A DNA stretch of 64,000 nt from positions 1-64,000 of the forward strand of contig JAJVDF010000955.1 in the NCBI GenBank assembly GCA_022410635.1, in the 5' to 3' direction. The notes under the pieces were generated by a model. That model did not search any database. It saw only the letters and a program-made list of their open reading frames with translations, and was not told the DNA's origin. The DNA comes from Tretioscincus oriximinensis (Eukaryota; Chordata; Lepidosauria; Squamata; Gymnophthalmidae). This document shows positions 1-14,204 of this stretch, one piece after another (the stretch's first letter is position 1; each line of letters starts with the position of its first letter). The position numbers were made by a program, and so were the translations under genes.

Positions 1-470
1 GGCTGATGGGTGGATAGATGGATGGATGGATGGATAGATGAATGGATAGATGGGTGGATAGATGGACAGATGCGTAGATGGACGGATGGATGGACAGATG
101 GTTGGATAGATGGATGGATAGATAGACAGTCTACCAAGGGGCTCTTGTAGCACATTAGAAACAAACAAGAAAAAGATGGACAGAAGGAATTTTTTAGACA
201 AATCTACTTCTTCAAATGGATGGATAGATTGGCTGATGGGTGGATAGATGGATGGGTGGATAGATGAATGGATAGTTGTGTGGATAGTTGGATAGATGGA
301 CAGATGCGTAGATGGACGGATGAATGGACAGATGGATGGATAGATAGATAGTCTACCAAGGGGCTCTTATAGCACATTAGAAACAAACAAGGAAAAGATG
401 GACAGAAGGAACTTTTTAGACAAATCTACTTCTTCAAATAGATGGATAGAAAATTGGATGGAGATGGATA
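1..470. repeat. Composite tandem array: GATG/GATA microsatellite plus Penelope tail
   Basis: GATG/GATA-type tetranucleotide tracts alternate with an about 90-bp block starting AGTCTACCAAGGGGCTCTT (128 and 350). GGCTGATGGGTGGATAGATG recurs at 1 and 231, so the whole unit repeats with a period of about 222-230 bp. The array runs off the left edge. Confidence 0.85.
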
Positions 471-474
471 GATA

Positions 475-640
475 TTCTGGCAAGGGGTCTTGTAACACAT
501 TAGAGACTAACAGGAAAAAGGTGGCCAGCAGGAACCTTTGTAGATAAATCTACTTCTATGATTATGAAAGCTCCTGCTGCCTATTTTTCCTTGTTAGTCT
601 CTAAGGTGCTACGAGTCCCCCTTGCTAGATTTTCAGGATC
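475..640. mobile_element. Penelope-like 3' tail in inverted arrangement
   Basis: At 475-560 the tail reads on the minus strand (TTAGAGACTAACAGGAAAAAG), and at 563-640 it reads on the plus strand (TTGTTAGTCTCTAAGGTGCT). The two halves form a degenerate foldback like the clearer one at 5433-5668. Confidence 0.55.
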
Positions 641-788
641 CAACCATGCACAGGTATTTCTCTGAAATGAGCCATTCCTGTACCATCTCTCTAGAGGTCA
701 GAGAATGAAATGGCTTCTTTCACCCGGCCAGGCGACAGAAATCCCTTAGGTGGGTACTGGGATGCTGATATTTTTCTTCTTGCCATGA

Positions 789-3730
<2,942 letters not shown>

Positions 3731-4400
3731 AGAATCCAGAGCCAATTCCAAGATGTGAAGACAGAATCTACTTGGCTTCTGGCAACGAGCAGCAATCACA
3801 ACCAAGTCTGCCCCACATCCCTGGGAGTTTTCCCTTCTGTTTTCTCCAACGAATAACGTGGGAAATGAATGTTTTGGATTCTCCTGCATTGTTGTGGCCC
3901 CAACCTCTCAAGGCCGGGCGCCCGCTCCTGCTGCTCAGGGGCAGATTTCTCCCCCGGCACTGTACAGGACGCTGCAGTGGGTCACAGAGCTTAAGGGATT
4001 TTGCCCAAATCGTTGGCACTTCATACCCGGGAGGGCCGCAGACGACTTCCTGGCACACTACCGAGGCTGGCGAACGGGGCAAACCGGTGCCTGGTAGAAC
4101 TCTCAGCGTCAAACCAAGCTCAAAGTAGCTCCCTTCCTTCATCTTCTCATCCCCTTCTGCAGTTTTCTTTGGGAGCATCGCTGGAGAGCTGGTAGTACTT
4201 GCAATGAAGGACTGAGACCAGTGTTAAGTTTCTTTCAGATGCTGTGTTCTGTGATGGTTTTTTTCCTGGGCCTCCCTTTAGGATTCAGATCACTTTGCAA
4301 CGAGAAGGCGTGGAATTAAATCAAGCTACCCCCAAAAAAGGGATATCTCACTTTTGGTGGGGTGGATAAAGTCAGAACCTTTTGCACACTTATTCTGGGC
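3731..4400 (+). other. SMAD3: SMAD3 3' UTR start (end not determinable)
   Basis: Sequence directly after the SMAD3 stop is unique down to the first interspersed repeat near 4384. SMAD3 is known to have a long 3' UTR in mammals, so transcript sequence probably continues further. Possible poly(A) signals exist downstream (for example AATAAA near 13232), but none can be assigned from sequence alone. Confidence 0.4.
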
Positions 4401-4650
4401 TGTGCAGGTGAAACCCCGTTATAACGAACGCCANGGGGCAAGGGAGATGTGTTTGTTATAATGACGTTTTGTTATGACGAAACCCGTTGCAACCGATGCT
4501 GGAAGTTTCAGATTTGTTTGATACGTTGCAAATTTTGTTATATAATAGGGTTTCACCTGTATCTTGGAATAGAGACCTGCCATATGCATGCCAGTGTAGA
4601 CTATGGCAGGGCCTGTTTGGCTCATCCTCGTGCCAGTGTAAAGTATGGCA
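4384..4650. repeat. Unclassified repeat, interrupted by a miniature element
   Basis: CACACTTATTCTGGGCT at the left and TATCTTGGAATAGAGACCTG at the right of the element at 4405-4559 are two halves of one repeat; the rest reads TGCCAGTGTAGACTATGGCA. Confidence 0.6.
4405..4559. mobile_element. Mariner/pogo-like miniature element (155 bp)
   Basis: Ends CAGGTGAAACCCCGTTATAA and mirror TATAATAGGGTTTCACCTG form imperfect inverted termini. It sits inside the CTATATC segment of an older repeat, consistent with a TA target. Confidence 0.7.
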
Positions 4651-4884
4651 GGCCCCTTTTCCAAGATTCAGCCCTGTTTTGCTGCCTCTCATCTCAAAAT
4701 TGGGGCCGTTTTTTTTTTTTCAGTTGCACTCAGAGGGTCATGGGACCCCCAAACCAGGGTAGTTTTTCTCTTTGGAGGGTTTTCCAACTGAGCAAGGATT
4801 TGCCTCTTTTTTTGGGTGAAAGACCCCTGTTTGCATTAACAGCCCCATCGCCTTGTATCTTGTCCTTTGTTGAAGCCAGTTTGA

Positions 4885-5320
4885 CTGTAGGCTGCCAGCC
4901 AACTTCCTGTAAGCAGAAAAAATGTTTACTGTGAGCAAGACTGGATCCAGATGGGCTAAAGAGGCTTCTTCCCGCACAGAGCTAGCTGCGGTTCAGGCTG
5001 GGAAGTGTAGGGCCCCACATAGGCTGGGCAGAAGAAGCTACCTGCTTCTCGAACTACACTTCCCAGCAGGCCCCGCCCAAGAGCACAACAACAGCTCCAT
5101 TCCTTTCTCCTGATATTTGGGCTGCTGCTGCTACTGCCTGCTTCGTGGAGCTGGGGCATCCAAGCTTTTACTATAAACACTTGTCATCGTGGGAAAAAAA
5201 ACTGCATTGAAAAGCAGGCAGAAACACAACCAAGAACCATCAAACAGGAATTCTGCCAGGAAGTCGAGAAACGGGAAGCTGGCAATTTGTTATTGTTTAT
5301 GTCTGACACCTCACCTTGTG
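4885..5320 (+). repeat. Unclassified repeat family Z, full copy
   Basis: Runs from GGCTGCCAGCCAACTTCCTG to TTATTGTTTATGTCTGACAC. Contains GGCTGGGAAGTGTAG and AACTACACTTCCCAGCAGG facing each other about 50 bp apart. At least seven other copies occur in the window (see 6545, 14205, 17422, 25050, 34370, 38085, 62762). Confidence 0.7.
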
Positions 5321-5432
5321 TCAGAAAACAACAAAAAGCTTTGTGTCTTTGGTAGGCTGCTCTGAGACCTNTGGGTATAAGGCTGGAATAAATAAATAAA
5401 TGCAGCCCATACAAAGGGGGTTCGAAAGGGGC

Positions 5433-5668
5433 TTAGAAATGCTAGTCCAGCAAAGGAGCTAGCANCACTTTGAGACTAACTTGAGAAAAGTGGTTGGCAT
5501 AAGCTTTCGTAGACAGGTCTACTTCTTCAGATGCATCTGAAGAAGTAGGCCTGTCTACGAAAGCTTATGCCAACCACTTTTCTCAAGTTAGTCTCAAANT
5601 GCTGCTAGCTCCTTTGCTGGACTTTCTGCTAGACTAACACAGCTATTTCTCTGAATTAGAAATGCTAG
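5433..5668. mobile_element. Foldback Penelope-like insertion with 13-bp target duplication
   Basis: Identical TTAGAAATGCTAG flanks at 5433-5445 and 5656-5668. Between them, one element end reads on the minus strand (5446-5534) and a second on the plus strand (5533-5655), sharing the central ATGCAT at 5531-5536. Each half carries a hammerhead-like core (CTGAAGA...CGAAA). Confidence 0.85.
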
Positions 5669-5689
5669 TTACCATATGCTACCTGTGAT

Positions 5690-5960
5690 CATAGAATCAA
5701 AGAGCTGGNAGGGACCTCCAGGGTCCTGGGATCCAATCCCCTGCTCTAGGCAATATTCACNATACCATCTCAGATGGTTGCCCAGCTTCTGCTTAAAGAC
5801 CGGCCATAAAGAAGACTCACCAGTCATAGAGTCAAAAAGGACTGCCATTGAATCATAGAGTTGGAAGGGACCTCCAGAAATTGTTGGAATAAGTAACCTG
5901 CTGGATTCATTGTAGAACCACATGGCCTTTACTTGTAGGACTTTGCAGTTTGTACCAAAA
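5690..5960 (-). mobile_element. CR1 3' ends (second subfamily)
   Basis: ATAGAATCAAAGAGCTGG and GTTGGAAGGGACCTCCAG are the reverse complement of the usual CR1 terminus (GGTCCCTTCCAACTCTATG); the motif occurs twice, at about 5690 and 5850. Confidence 0.7.
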
Positions 5961-6449
5961 AGGACCTTAAAAATACTCCCCAACCCAGCCCTGTTTGCTG
6001 CGGGATCTCCCTGAAAACAACCAGGCAGCTTAGAGTTCCTAATAATCATAATAGGCACCTTGTTGTGAAGGTCCTCAGTCAGGACTGTGCCAAGGCAACC
6101 TCTGGCAGCCTTCACAGAATTCCAGGTTGCTTTCGGAACTGTTTCATAACAAAGTTTTGTCCCGGACGGCTGTGCAAACTGGCATCAAGGAGACAACATT
6201 TGCTGCAAGAGGGCCTGTTTTGGAGCAGCTGAGAATTCGGGAATTTCTGGCCCAGGACATGTTTATATTTTCACTCCTGTAGTTATTTCTTTACTACACT
6301 CCCAAGCTCTTAATCTCAGTGAAGTTCCTCCCATTGTCGCAGTCGTGTGCTTCTGCAGCTGAAGGATGAGATGTAGTTATTTATTCTCATCTCTGTTCGT
6401 AACTGGGTTGGGTGAACTTCACAGAGCTATTTATGATCCTGTCCCCACT

Positions 6450-6530
6450 GAGCCTTATTCTGGGCTATATCTCAGGACAGAGCTTGGCCATCCACATGCC
6501 AGTGTACTGTGGCAGGACATACAATGGCAA
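6450..6530. repeat. Unclassified repeat copy
   Basis: TTATTCTGGGCTATATCTCA then CCATCCACATGCCAGTGTA, the same two-motif unit as at 42915. Confidence 0.55.
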
Positions 6531-6544
6531 GTGTTTATTTTAAA

Positions 6545-6840
6545 AACTTGGATGCCCAGTAGCTTCACGAAGCTGGNAGCAGCAGCAGCCAAATGTGAAA
6601 AAATGTGAAATGGAACTATTATTCTGCTCTCGGTGAGATCAGCTGGGAAATGTAGTCTGAGCAGTGAGGCGGGCAGCCTTTTCTGCCCAGCCAGCATGGG
6701 GCCCTGCCTTGTGGACTACATCTCCCAGCCTGCACCGCAGCTAGCCCTGCGGAAAGGAAGCCTCTTTATCCAATCTGTGCTCAGTCTTGCCCACAGGAAA
6801 CATTTTTTCTGCTTGCAGGAAATTGTCTATAGACTGTAGC
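6545..6840 (-). repeat. Repeat family Z copy
   Basis: Reverse orientation: GGGAAATGTAGTCTGAGCAG and GGACTACATCTCCCAGCCTG flank the core, ending TTCTGCTTGCAGGAAATT. Confidence 0.7.
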
Positions 6841-7237
6841 GTCATGGAGAGAAATCGCTGCATAAAACTCCTGACATAGACTTTTTATTTTTTAAAAAAA
6901 CAACCAANTCCCAAGTTATTGCATTTATGAGATTTCCTGGTACGTGATACAAGATGTGATCCAGCAAATTGTACTGAAGTGCACTTAATTGTCTGAGAAT
7001 TGCTCCCGGTGGCCTGCTCAGAGGTTTTCCTCGTGCCTTGCCAAAGATGGCCTAGAAATTGTGCTGCACCCGAAGTGAGTTTTCCCACCACACCTCCCCT
7101 GTGGACTTCCTCGTCCACCTTCCTTCTCTCTTCGTGTGACACAGAAGAAAGCTGGGCAGTGGAAGCAGTGGACAACCATGGCGGCTATAGAAGGGTTTTG
7201 TAGATGAATAGCATCAGGAAGACCCAGTCTGAACGAC

Positions 7238-7500
7238 AGCCAGTCTGGTGTAGTAGTTAGAGTGTCAGAACCTTAATGGGAAGCCCCCCAGCTCGATTCT
7301 GCTGTCCTCCACACACTCAACAAACCAGCAGAATGACCTTAGGCTATTCACAGTTCTTCGGAGCTCTCTCAGCCCCACTTAATTCACAAGGGGTCTGTTG
7401 TGAAGAGAAGAACAGAAAGTTATGTAAGCTGCTTTGATTCCCTTTGGGTTGAGAAAAGTGGGGTATAAAACCCCTTTTCTTCCTCCTTCTCCTCCTCCTC
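7238..7500 (+). mobile_element. tRNA-derived SINE, type A
   Basis: AGCCAGTCTGGTGTAGTAGTT (A box) and CAGCTCGATTCTGC (B box), GAGCTCTCTCAGCCCCACTT, then TTTGGGTTGAGAAAAGTGGG and a (TTCTCC)n tail. Confidence 0.8.
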
Positions 7501-7800
7501 TCTTACTTCTCCCTCCTCCATACTTAACGCAAAGGTCTTGCTGTATCTTTGGCTTCATGGTTCATCTCAGCTGATGGCCCATTTGAATAAAAGGAGCTTG
7601 TAAGGCAGAATTTGGGTTCAGCTAAAACCTGGTCCCACCTGTACAAGAGAGTATGACTCTTACTAGATATTCTATTTTGTCTAATAGTGAAGATGTATTT
7701 TTAAAAAGTGGATGGAAAAACAAAAATCTAGTTGGTAGCTGTTTAAAAGAGGATAATCACATTTAATGGTTTGTTTATCCAGATACCTCTATAATACAAA

Positions 7801-8072
7801 TGCAGAAGAAGAAGAAGAAGAAGAAGAAAAACTGGGTTTTTATTGCCTGCTTTTATCACCCGAAGGGACTCAAAGCAGCTTACAAGGTTATTTTTCACAC
7901 AAAGGCTTATATTCTATCTTCCCCACCAGGCTGTGGTGGTTCCCATTTATCTAGTCGCAGTCTGCTGCAATTTCTTGCTTTTAAATAGCTGGGTTGGCTA
8001 GAGCTGGTAGAGGGCCTCGAAACCCCATCTCTCAGGTGAAAGACCAGCACTTAGCCAACTGAGCCATTTACA
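7801..8072 (-). mobile_element. tRNA-derived SINE, type B, with (GAA)n tail
   Basis: The reverse complement has a head GGCTCAGTTGGCTAAGTGCT and ends GGGTGATAAAAGCAGG followed by (TTC)n at its 3' end (7801-7830 here). Confidence 0.75.
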
Positions 8073-8254
8073 TATACTTTGATCCATAGGCAGAGTATAA
8101 AACAGTGGCTGCTTCTAGCTTTGTGGTGGAGGGTCATACTCTGACCTAGTCGTCTCCATGTTTGATCCCACACTCTTCCATGAAGCCAGGTGCTGGATCT
8201 TAGCCTAGTCAGTTCTTCAGTTCATCTACTTTACAAGATGTCTGTTAGGAAGAG

Positions 8255-8905
8255 AGACAGTGCTTAAGAGGTGATCTGCATGGGATGGATAATGTGAACA
8301 GAGAAAAACATATATTCTTTATTGCACAACACTAGGACCAGGGGGCATTCCTTAAAGCTGATGAGTTCAAGAGTGAGGACAAACAAGGGAAAGGATTTTT
8401 AACCCAGAGGGTCATCAGCCTGTGGAGTTGTCTTCCAGAAGAGGTGGTGGTAGCTGGATAAAGCCTGGATAGCTTCAAGATGGGATAAGATAAATTGATG
8501 GAGCATAGGTTTATTAAGATTGAAAAACAGGCAGGACTCCTGAAGTACCATTTGCAGGGGGTGGATTTGTCGCCTTCTCCTTGAGACTGCCCAGGTGCAG
8601 TGTAGACTATGGCAGACTCTATTTGACCATTCGGGGCCTGCCATAATCAACACTAGCATGGAGGTGGCAGGTCCCTATTCCAAGAGTTGAGAACAGGTGA
8701 GAATTTTGCCTTCTGCTTGAAGTTGCNTAATGCAAATGGTGGANCACTGTNGCTGGACTGGATGGACTCTGGCTCCATTCAGCAGGGTTCTTCTTATGAC
8801 CTGCCATCCACATGGGGCCTCCCATAGCCTGCACTACCATGTGAATGAGCGACACTGAGACAGAAGGCTGGTCTAGATGGGTTCTGGCCCCGTTCAGTAA
8901 GGCTC
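8255..8905 (+). mobile_element. CR1 LINE 3' end
   Basis: Plus-strand CR1: AAGAGGTGATCTGCATGGGA, CACTAGGACCAGGGGGCATT, CTTCCAGAAGAGGTGGTGG, then GGCAGGACTCCTGAAGTACC. The very end, at 8695-8905, is rearranged with extra copies of short repeats. Confidence 0.75.
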
Positions 8906-9547
8906 TTCTTATGTTCTTATGTTCTACTGTTGATAGGAAATAGTTGGTTCAGGGGCAAATGCATGTTTTTTTCATATGGCTGAAGCATAAGACCCAGCTT
9001 GTCTTTAAGGAGGGGTTTNAATTATTCAGTAAACCTGCATATGCATTTCATAAGTGGACTTCTCCTGACCTTTTATGACTTCTCCTGACCCCAAGATCAC
9101 CCCTGCGCCTTCTTTGCTTTTCAGCTTCCTCTTGGTCTAAAGCGATGGACACAACCATTGCCGAATTCCATGCTGATATCTGAGCACATGTCGGTTTGCG
9201 TTTTTGACCCCATTGAAGCTTCCTCGTATGGGGATCAGCTTCTAAAAAGGCCAAATACAAGGCTGAAAGTGTGTTAGCCTCTTCCTAGGAGCTCAGAACG
9301 GCGCCCCCTTGTGGAATGCAGTTAGTTGTTCTGCACATCTCGGGACTGTGTTTTGCACACCCAAATTCTGTGTTTTGCACACTCAAATTCTGTGTTTTGC
9401 ACACTCAAATTCTGTGGTGTGCACACAGAATTCTGTGGTCAAAAAGCGCTTGTTTTACTTATGTCTAGCACTTACCTTTTCATGAAAACAACCATTTTCT
9501 TAGGAAAATAGGTTGATAATTTTCCCCAGGCAAAACAGACCGCCGCT

Positions 9548-9985
9548 TACATAAGAGGAGCCCTGCTGAATGGGGCCAGAGCCCATGTAGTCTAGCCTTC
9601 TGCCTCACACAGTGGCCCACCCATTGCCCCTGGGCATCTCAAGCAGCAGGCAGCAAAATCCTCACCTTATTCAACTCTTGGAATAAGGATCAGCCACCTG
9701 CATGTTTGTGTAGATTATGGGAGGCCCAAATAGGGTTTGCATTAATCTACACTGGGATGTGTATGAGCCAAATGGGGCCTGCCATAGTCCACACTGGCCC
9801 ACCAGTTGCCCTCGGGCAGCTTAAACAGAAGGCGGCCAACGCCTCAGCTGATCTCGACTCCTTGCAAATGGGACTTCAGAAATTCTGTCTTGCTCCATGC
9901 TGAAGGCAGGATCAAGAGGACCGTCGTGGTAGCTATTTACACCCTTGGCTTCCCTGTACTTGTCTAATCCTCTCTTAAAGCTTCT
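9548..9985 (-). mobile_element. CR1 LINE 3' end
   Basis: Minus-strand copy: CATAAGAGGAGCCCTGCTGA at the 3' terminus, later CTTGTCTAATCCTCTCTTAA; a copy of the CACATGCTAGTGTAGACT-type repeat interrupts it at 9680-9800. Confidence 0.7.
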
Positions 9986-11216
9986 TTATGGTCATCTGCT
10001 GAGCGCAAGGCACCCCAATAGCAGCAGGAGCTAACGGTGGGCACCATAGTCAATCCTACAGTCACGTCTGCGTAGAGTGAATCAGACTTGGGCTTTGCCT
10101 TCCGTCTTTCAAACGTGAGCTGGAGGTGTTGTGAAACCCACTCTGGGCATGCTCAGAGGCACCCTGTCGTTTACAGTAGCTTCAAGCATTCTTTGTATTT
10201 ATCGGAGACTTTGGGGTAAAATCCCAGTCCGAACGGACCTCTGTCGCCATGCCCTGGTGCCATGGCTTTTAGTTTTTTACGACTTATCTAGGACTTTTTG
10301 ACACGTAGCACCTGTGAATATGGTTAGATTTATATGTATCCCAGGCTGGATTCTTTGCTTAGCCCATCTCCTTGCTTTGGGGGTCAGAGGACAGAGCCTT
10401 TGCTCTCTCACTACTGGCTATTGAGACAGTTCTGGCTTTCAGATTCGCTCCGTTTGGTTTCTCCCCTGTAGCTGCTGGCTGGCTAGCCGACGCAGACGGC
10501 CTTGAATTTAATTGAGCATCTGTGATGGAAATTATATTTTTGTCTTTAACATATCAGATATCCCCACGTATATTATTTTTGTACTCCTTTTACGGTAGAG
10601 AAGTCTTCCTCAATCTGATGTTTTCCAGATGCTGCAAAGCCCTTGTGATGCAGCTGAGCTACAGCCATCCAGATGTGGAGTTGCTGCTCCAGTCACTGCG
10701 GAGGACGGTGATCAACAGCTGGAGGCTCGCTGTTGTTCTTACGCTGTTCTCTCTCTAGCAACTGCACAGAGAATGGGAAGTTGGCCTGCAACTGGTGGAA
10801 CTCCTTCCTTTGGGAAATGGGAGGGATGGCTTGTGTTTTCAAGACGGGTTCCAGAGGGTGTTTCAAAGTGTCAGCAGATCAGTCGACCTGCATCTGACGA
10901 GCCTTACAGACAGGAAGCAGCAGAAATAGGTTGCAACCTGTCAGTAAAATCCAGCATCCCCTTAAGTAATCCTAATGCAGCCTGCTTTAAGGTTAACGGT
11001 GGATCCAAATTCTCTTCGGAAATGCACAGGCCACACGCTCTTTTCTGCTGCCACTGCTGCAGACTCTTAAACTGCAGAGTGAAAGGATGGAGCTAGGTTT
11101 GGAGGAAGATGTGGAAATCAGTGGGAGGTGTGGGAAACAGCAGTGAAGGGTGGGGAGCCAAAATGTAATCCCATTAGCGGTGTCACTTACACCCCATCTC
11201 CCCTGGGCTCATATTT
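9986..11216. other. Intergenic tract without recognised gene
   Basis: No exon or clear repeat was identified. Open frames here (10522-11096) have no start context or family resemblance. Part of it could be SMAD3 3' UTR; undecided. Confidence 0.4.
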
Positions 11217-11530
11217 TTCAGGCACGGATAGCTCAGTTGCTTAGGAATTCGTCTCTCGCCTGGGAGATGGGGTTTCGAAGCCCTGTGTGGGACGTGGGGA
11301 GGGGTGAGCACTTTCCACTAGCCTGTAGCTCTAGCCAACCCAGCTATTCGAAAGCATGAATTGCAAGAAATTGCAACTGACTGCAAGTAGATACATGGGA
11401 ACCACCACAGCCTGGTGGGGAAGATAGAATGTGAGCCTTCGGGCAAAATATATCCTTGTAAGCCGCTTTGAGTCCCTTTGAAAGGTGAGAAAAGCGGGGT
11501 ATAAGAACCCAGTTCTTCTTCTTCTTCTTG
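11217..11530 (+). mobile_element. tRNA-derived SINE, type B
   Basis: GATAGCTCAGTTGCTTAGGA (A box) and GGGTTTCGAAGCCC (B box), then GAAATTGCAACTGACTGC, CCTTTGAAAGGTGAGAAAA and a (TTC)n tail. Confidence 0.8.
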
Positions 11531-11559
11531 GGAGTCTGAGGTAGTGGCAGCATCACAAG

Positions 11560-11700
11560 AGAACGTAAGAGGTGGCCTACTGAATTGGGATCGCAGATCA
11601 TCTAGTCCAGCCTTCTCTCTCCCCCAGTGGCCTACCCTTTGCCCCTGGGCATCTCAAGCAAAAGAAAACAAAACCTTACTGTTCTCCTGACCCTGCGAAT
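11560..11700 (-). mobile_element. CR1 LINE 3' terminus
   Basis: GAACGTAAGAGGTGGCCTAC, CATCTAGTCCAGCCTTCTC and TGCCCCTGGGCATCTCAAGC. Confidence 0.65.
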
Positions 11701-12081
11701 GGTTTTTCAGGAATACAGCCTGTTCCAAAGTTAGTTCAGACTCACCCTTAAATGAGCTTTAAAGCAAACCAAACTAGGGTTAGTTAAGGGCTGCAGTCAG
11801 ATGAATTTGCTAGGAAGAGAACAAGCATTTTCGCCGCTTACATTTCTAGGTGAGAAAAAAAAATGTGAGAAATTATTCACCCTTTTGTAGACGTTTTGTC
11901 TTCCCTCGTTAAATCTGTTAGGATAGCTGGATATATTTCGTTACTTATGTAACTTCTTGATAGTGTAAACTGCCCGGAGCTTTAAATTTCTGCATTAAAA
12001 GGAAATGGCTGGGTGGGGTCCAGATGCAGCTTTTGGAAGAACATGAAACCAGCCAGCCCTGGCACTGGATTGGCCCAATCC

Positions 12082-12318
12082 AGTTTGGTGTATTGGTTAG
12101 AGAGTCAGGTTTTTACCTGGGAAGTCTCATGGTTCGATTCTGCCCTCCTCCACAAAGTCAGCTGGGTGACATTGGGCTAGTCACAGTTCTTAGGAGCTCT
12201 CCCAGCCCCACAGACTTCACAATGGGTCTGTTGTGAAGAGAAGAACAGAAGTTCATGGAAGCCTCTTTGATTTCCTTCGGGTTGAGAAATGGGGGCTATA
12301 AAAACCAACTCTTCTTCA
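12082..12318 (+). mobile_element. tRNA-derived SINE, type A
   Basis: CAGTTTGGTGTATTGGTTAG and GGTTCGATTCTGCCCTCC, then GTCAGCTGGGTGACATTGGG and GTTGAGAAATGGGGGCTATA. Confidence 0.8.
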
Positions 12319-13494
12319 AAGTTGAGCCCGTTCACATCCAGTAAACAACCCAACACTACAGATTTATTTTTTTTATTAGGAGAAAGCCTGCTGTTATAGT
12401 TTTTATCCTTTGTACAAGACACTAAATGCTGCTATTCCGAAATTCCCATTATGGTTGTTGTTCCCTGGTTTCGTTCAATGAGAAGTGGTTGGATTACAGC
12501 AGTTCCAGAAATTGGACTCATTTGCACACTTATTCCAGAGTATACCCCAGAGTAAGGACCTGCTGTTTGCATGCTGGAGCGTTCTAATGAAGGCCCTTGC
12601 CATATTTTGCACCAACAGGTCCTTATTCCACAATATAACCCAGGATGAGACCTAGAGCAGAAGTCAAATGGTTCTAATTAATTTGGTTCTTGCGGCTTGC
12701 AACAGAACTGTGGCCCCCTCCATATGGCGAGTAAAATCCGTAATTAAAAATGACTGCACACTCGTTCATACCTACCTGCACAATCCACGTGGAGCTGGCG
12801 AAAGGACGAGGCCAGCTGCAATTCTGCAGTCTTGCTGTCTGGCGTCTTCTTGCAGGATCTGTATTCCCATGACAGCACAATACACATCAGGTTGCACAAA
12901 GAAAGGAGGCTTTTTGGGTTGATTCCTGAAAGGATCAACAATTACAGATTCCGCCTGGATACTGACAACTTCCCAAGGATAATGGAAACCCCTTTATCTC
13001 ATGAAGCAGAATCATCATGGTGATCCTATGATTGCGGAAGGAAAACCTCGGTCGCCTGCAGCTGGTTATTCCTGGTATTTAAAGAATTTTGGTTTTCACA
13101 ATTGTGTGTCCAACAGTTAAATGACTCATGAATTGAATGGTCCAATTGCCTTTCTTTCCCAGCCACAACTTACCAGCCTGGCAAGTAGGGGGCTCGTGGC
13201 GTCTCCAACCCTCCCCCCTACACGAGATTGGAATAAATTTATTCTGTTCCCACTGGAATTGCTCATCGTTGTCTTGAGAAATCGCTTCACTTTGCTTTCT
13301 GTTTGGAATTGCAAGCTGTGTTTGTTTTCTCCTTTTGTTCTTGATAATTGTGTATTAATGAACCTTTGCTTGTCTTCTGTTGGTCTTTAGCTTGTTATTT
13401 TTTATTAAAATTTGTAATATCCACATCTTCTCATTTCTGTTGCAACATTGGCGCACTCAGCTCAGGAGAAAGAGTAGGCTGTCAGAATCTGTTA
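12319..13494. other. Intergenic tract, mostly unassigned
   Basis: Contains one unclassified repeat copy (12525-12650). The 13100-13420 part is unique-looking and AT-rich with AATAAA at about 13232. It may be conserved 3' UTR of SMAD3 or spacer; I cannot tell which. Confidence 0.35.
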
Positions 13495-13862
13495 TAATTG
13501 CCTCTCGATCGTGATATCAGAAGAAGACTGAGAGGAGACCTGATAGCTGTCTATAACTATCTGAAGGTCAGCCACAGAGCACAGGGATCAGCATTGTTCT
13601 CACTGGCACATGGAAGGACTAGAAACAATGGAATGAAACGGCAAGAAAGAAGATTTAGATTACATATCAGAAAATCCTTTTTGCCTCTAAGTATGATAAA
13701 CCAGTTGAACAGGTTGCCACAGGTGGTGGTGAGTTCTCCTCCTTGGAAGTCTTCAAACGGAGGATGGGCAGCCATCAGTCTGGGATGGTTTAGTGAATCC
13801 TGCGTTGAACGGGGTTGGACCCCACAACCCTGGAGATCCCTTTCAAGTCTGGTTTTATGAAG
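13495..13862 (+). mobile_element. CR1 LINE, end of ORF2 plus 3' UTR
   Basis: Frame reads [29 protein letters not shown] and RRFRLHIRKSFLPLS, then NRLPQVVVSSP, the C-terminus of CR1 reverse transcriptase, followed by the TTGGACCCCACAACCCTGG terminus. Inactive fragment. Confidence 0.85.
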
Positions 13863-14204
13863 CTGCACCTAAAATTCTCAACTATTGGCCAGGTTGGATT
13901 AGAGAGATGGAAGTGGTTAGGCCAGAAGACCCAAGACAAACTTCCCTTCTCCATTATCAGGGCCATCCTGGAAAGGGACAATCACTTGGGGGCACGAGGG
14001 AGTCCTGTAGTTCTTCCTAGGGGACTCTGCCCAATGGAAGTCAATTTGGTTCTGGGAGTTAGTCCCTTTGCCGAGTCCAGTGAAAGTTTAAACATTCCTG
14101 AGGAGAAATAAGAGAGGTTATGGGGAAATAGGAGAGGGAGAGAGGGGAAGAGCAGAATTTTCCAAACAAAATGAGGGAAAGTCACCTAAAGTCTTCAGCA
14201 TACA

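Noticed and set aside
1..470. CRISPR-like spaced repeats
   Set aside because: Degenerate tetranucleotide array in a vertebrate genome, with no constant repeat/spacer lengths.
10522..11096. Possible novel gene in the 10.5-11.1 kb frame
   Set aside because: No splice partner, no family resemblance, in a probable 3' UTR or intergenic tract.
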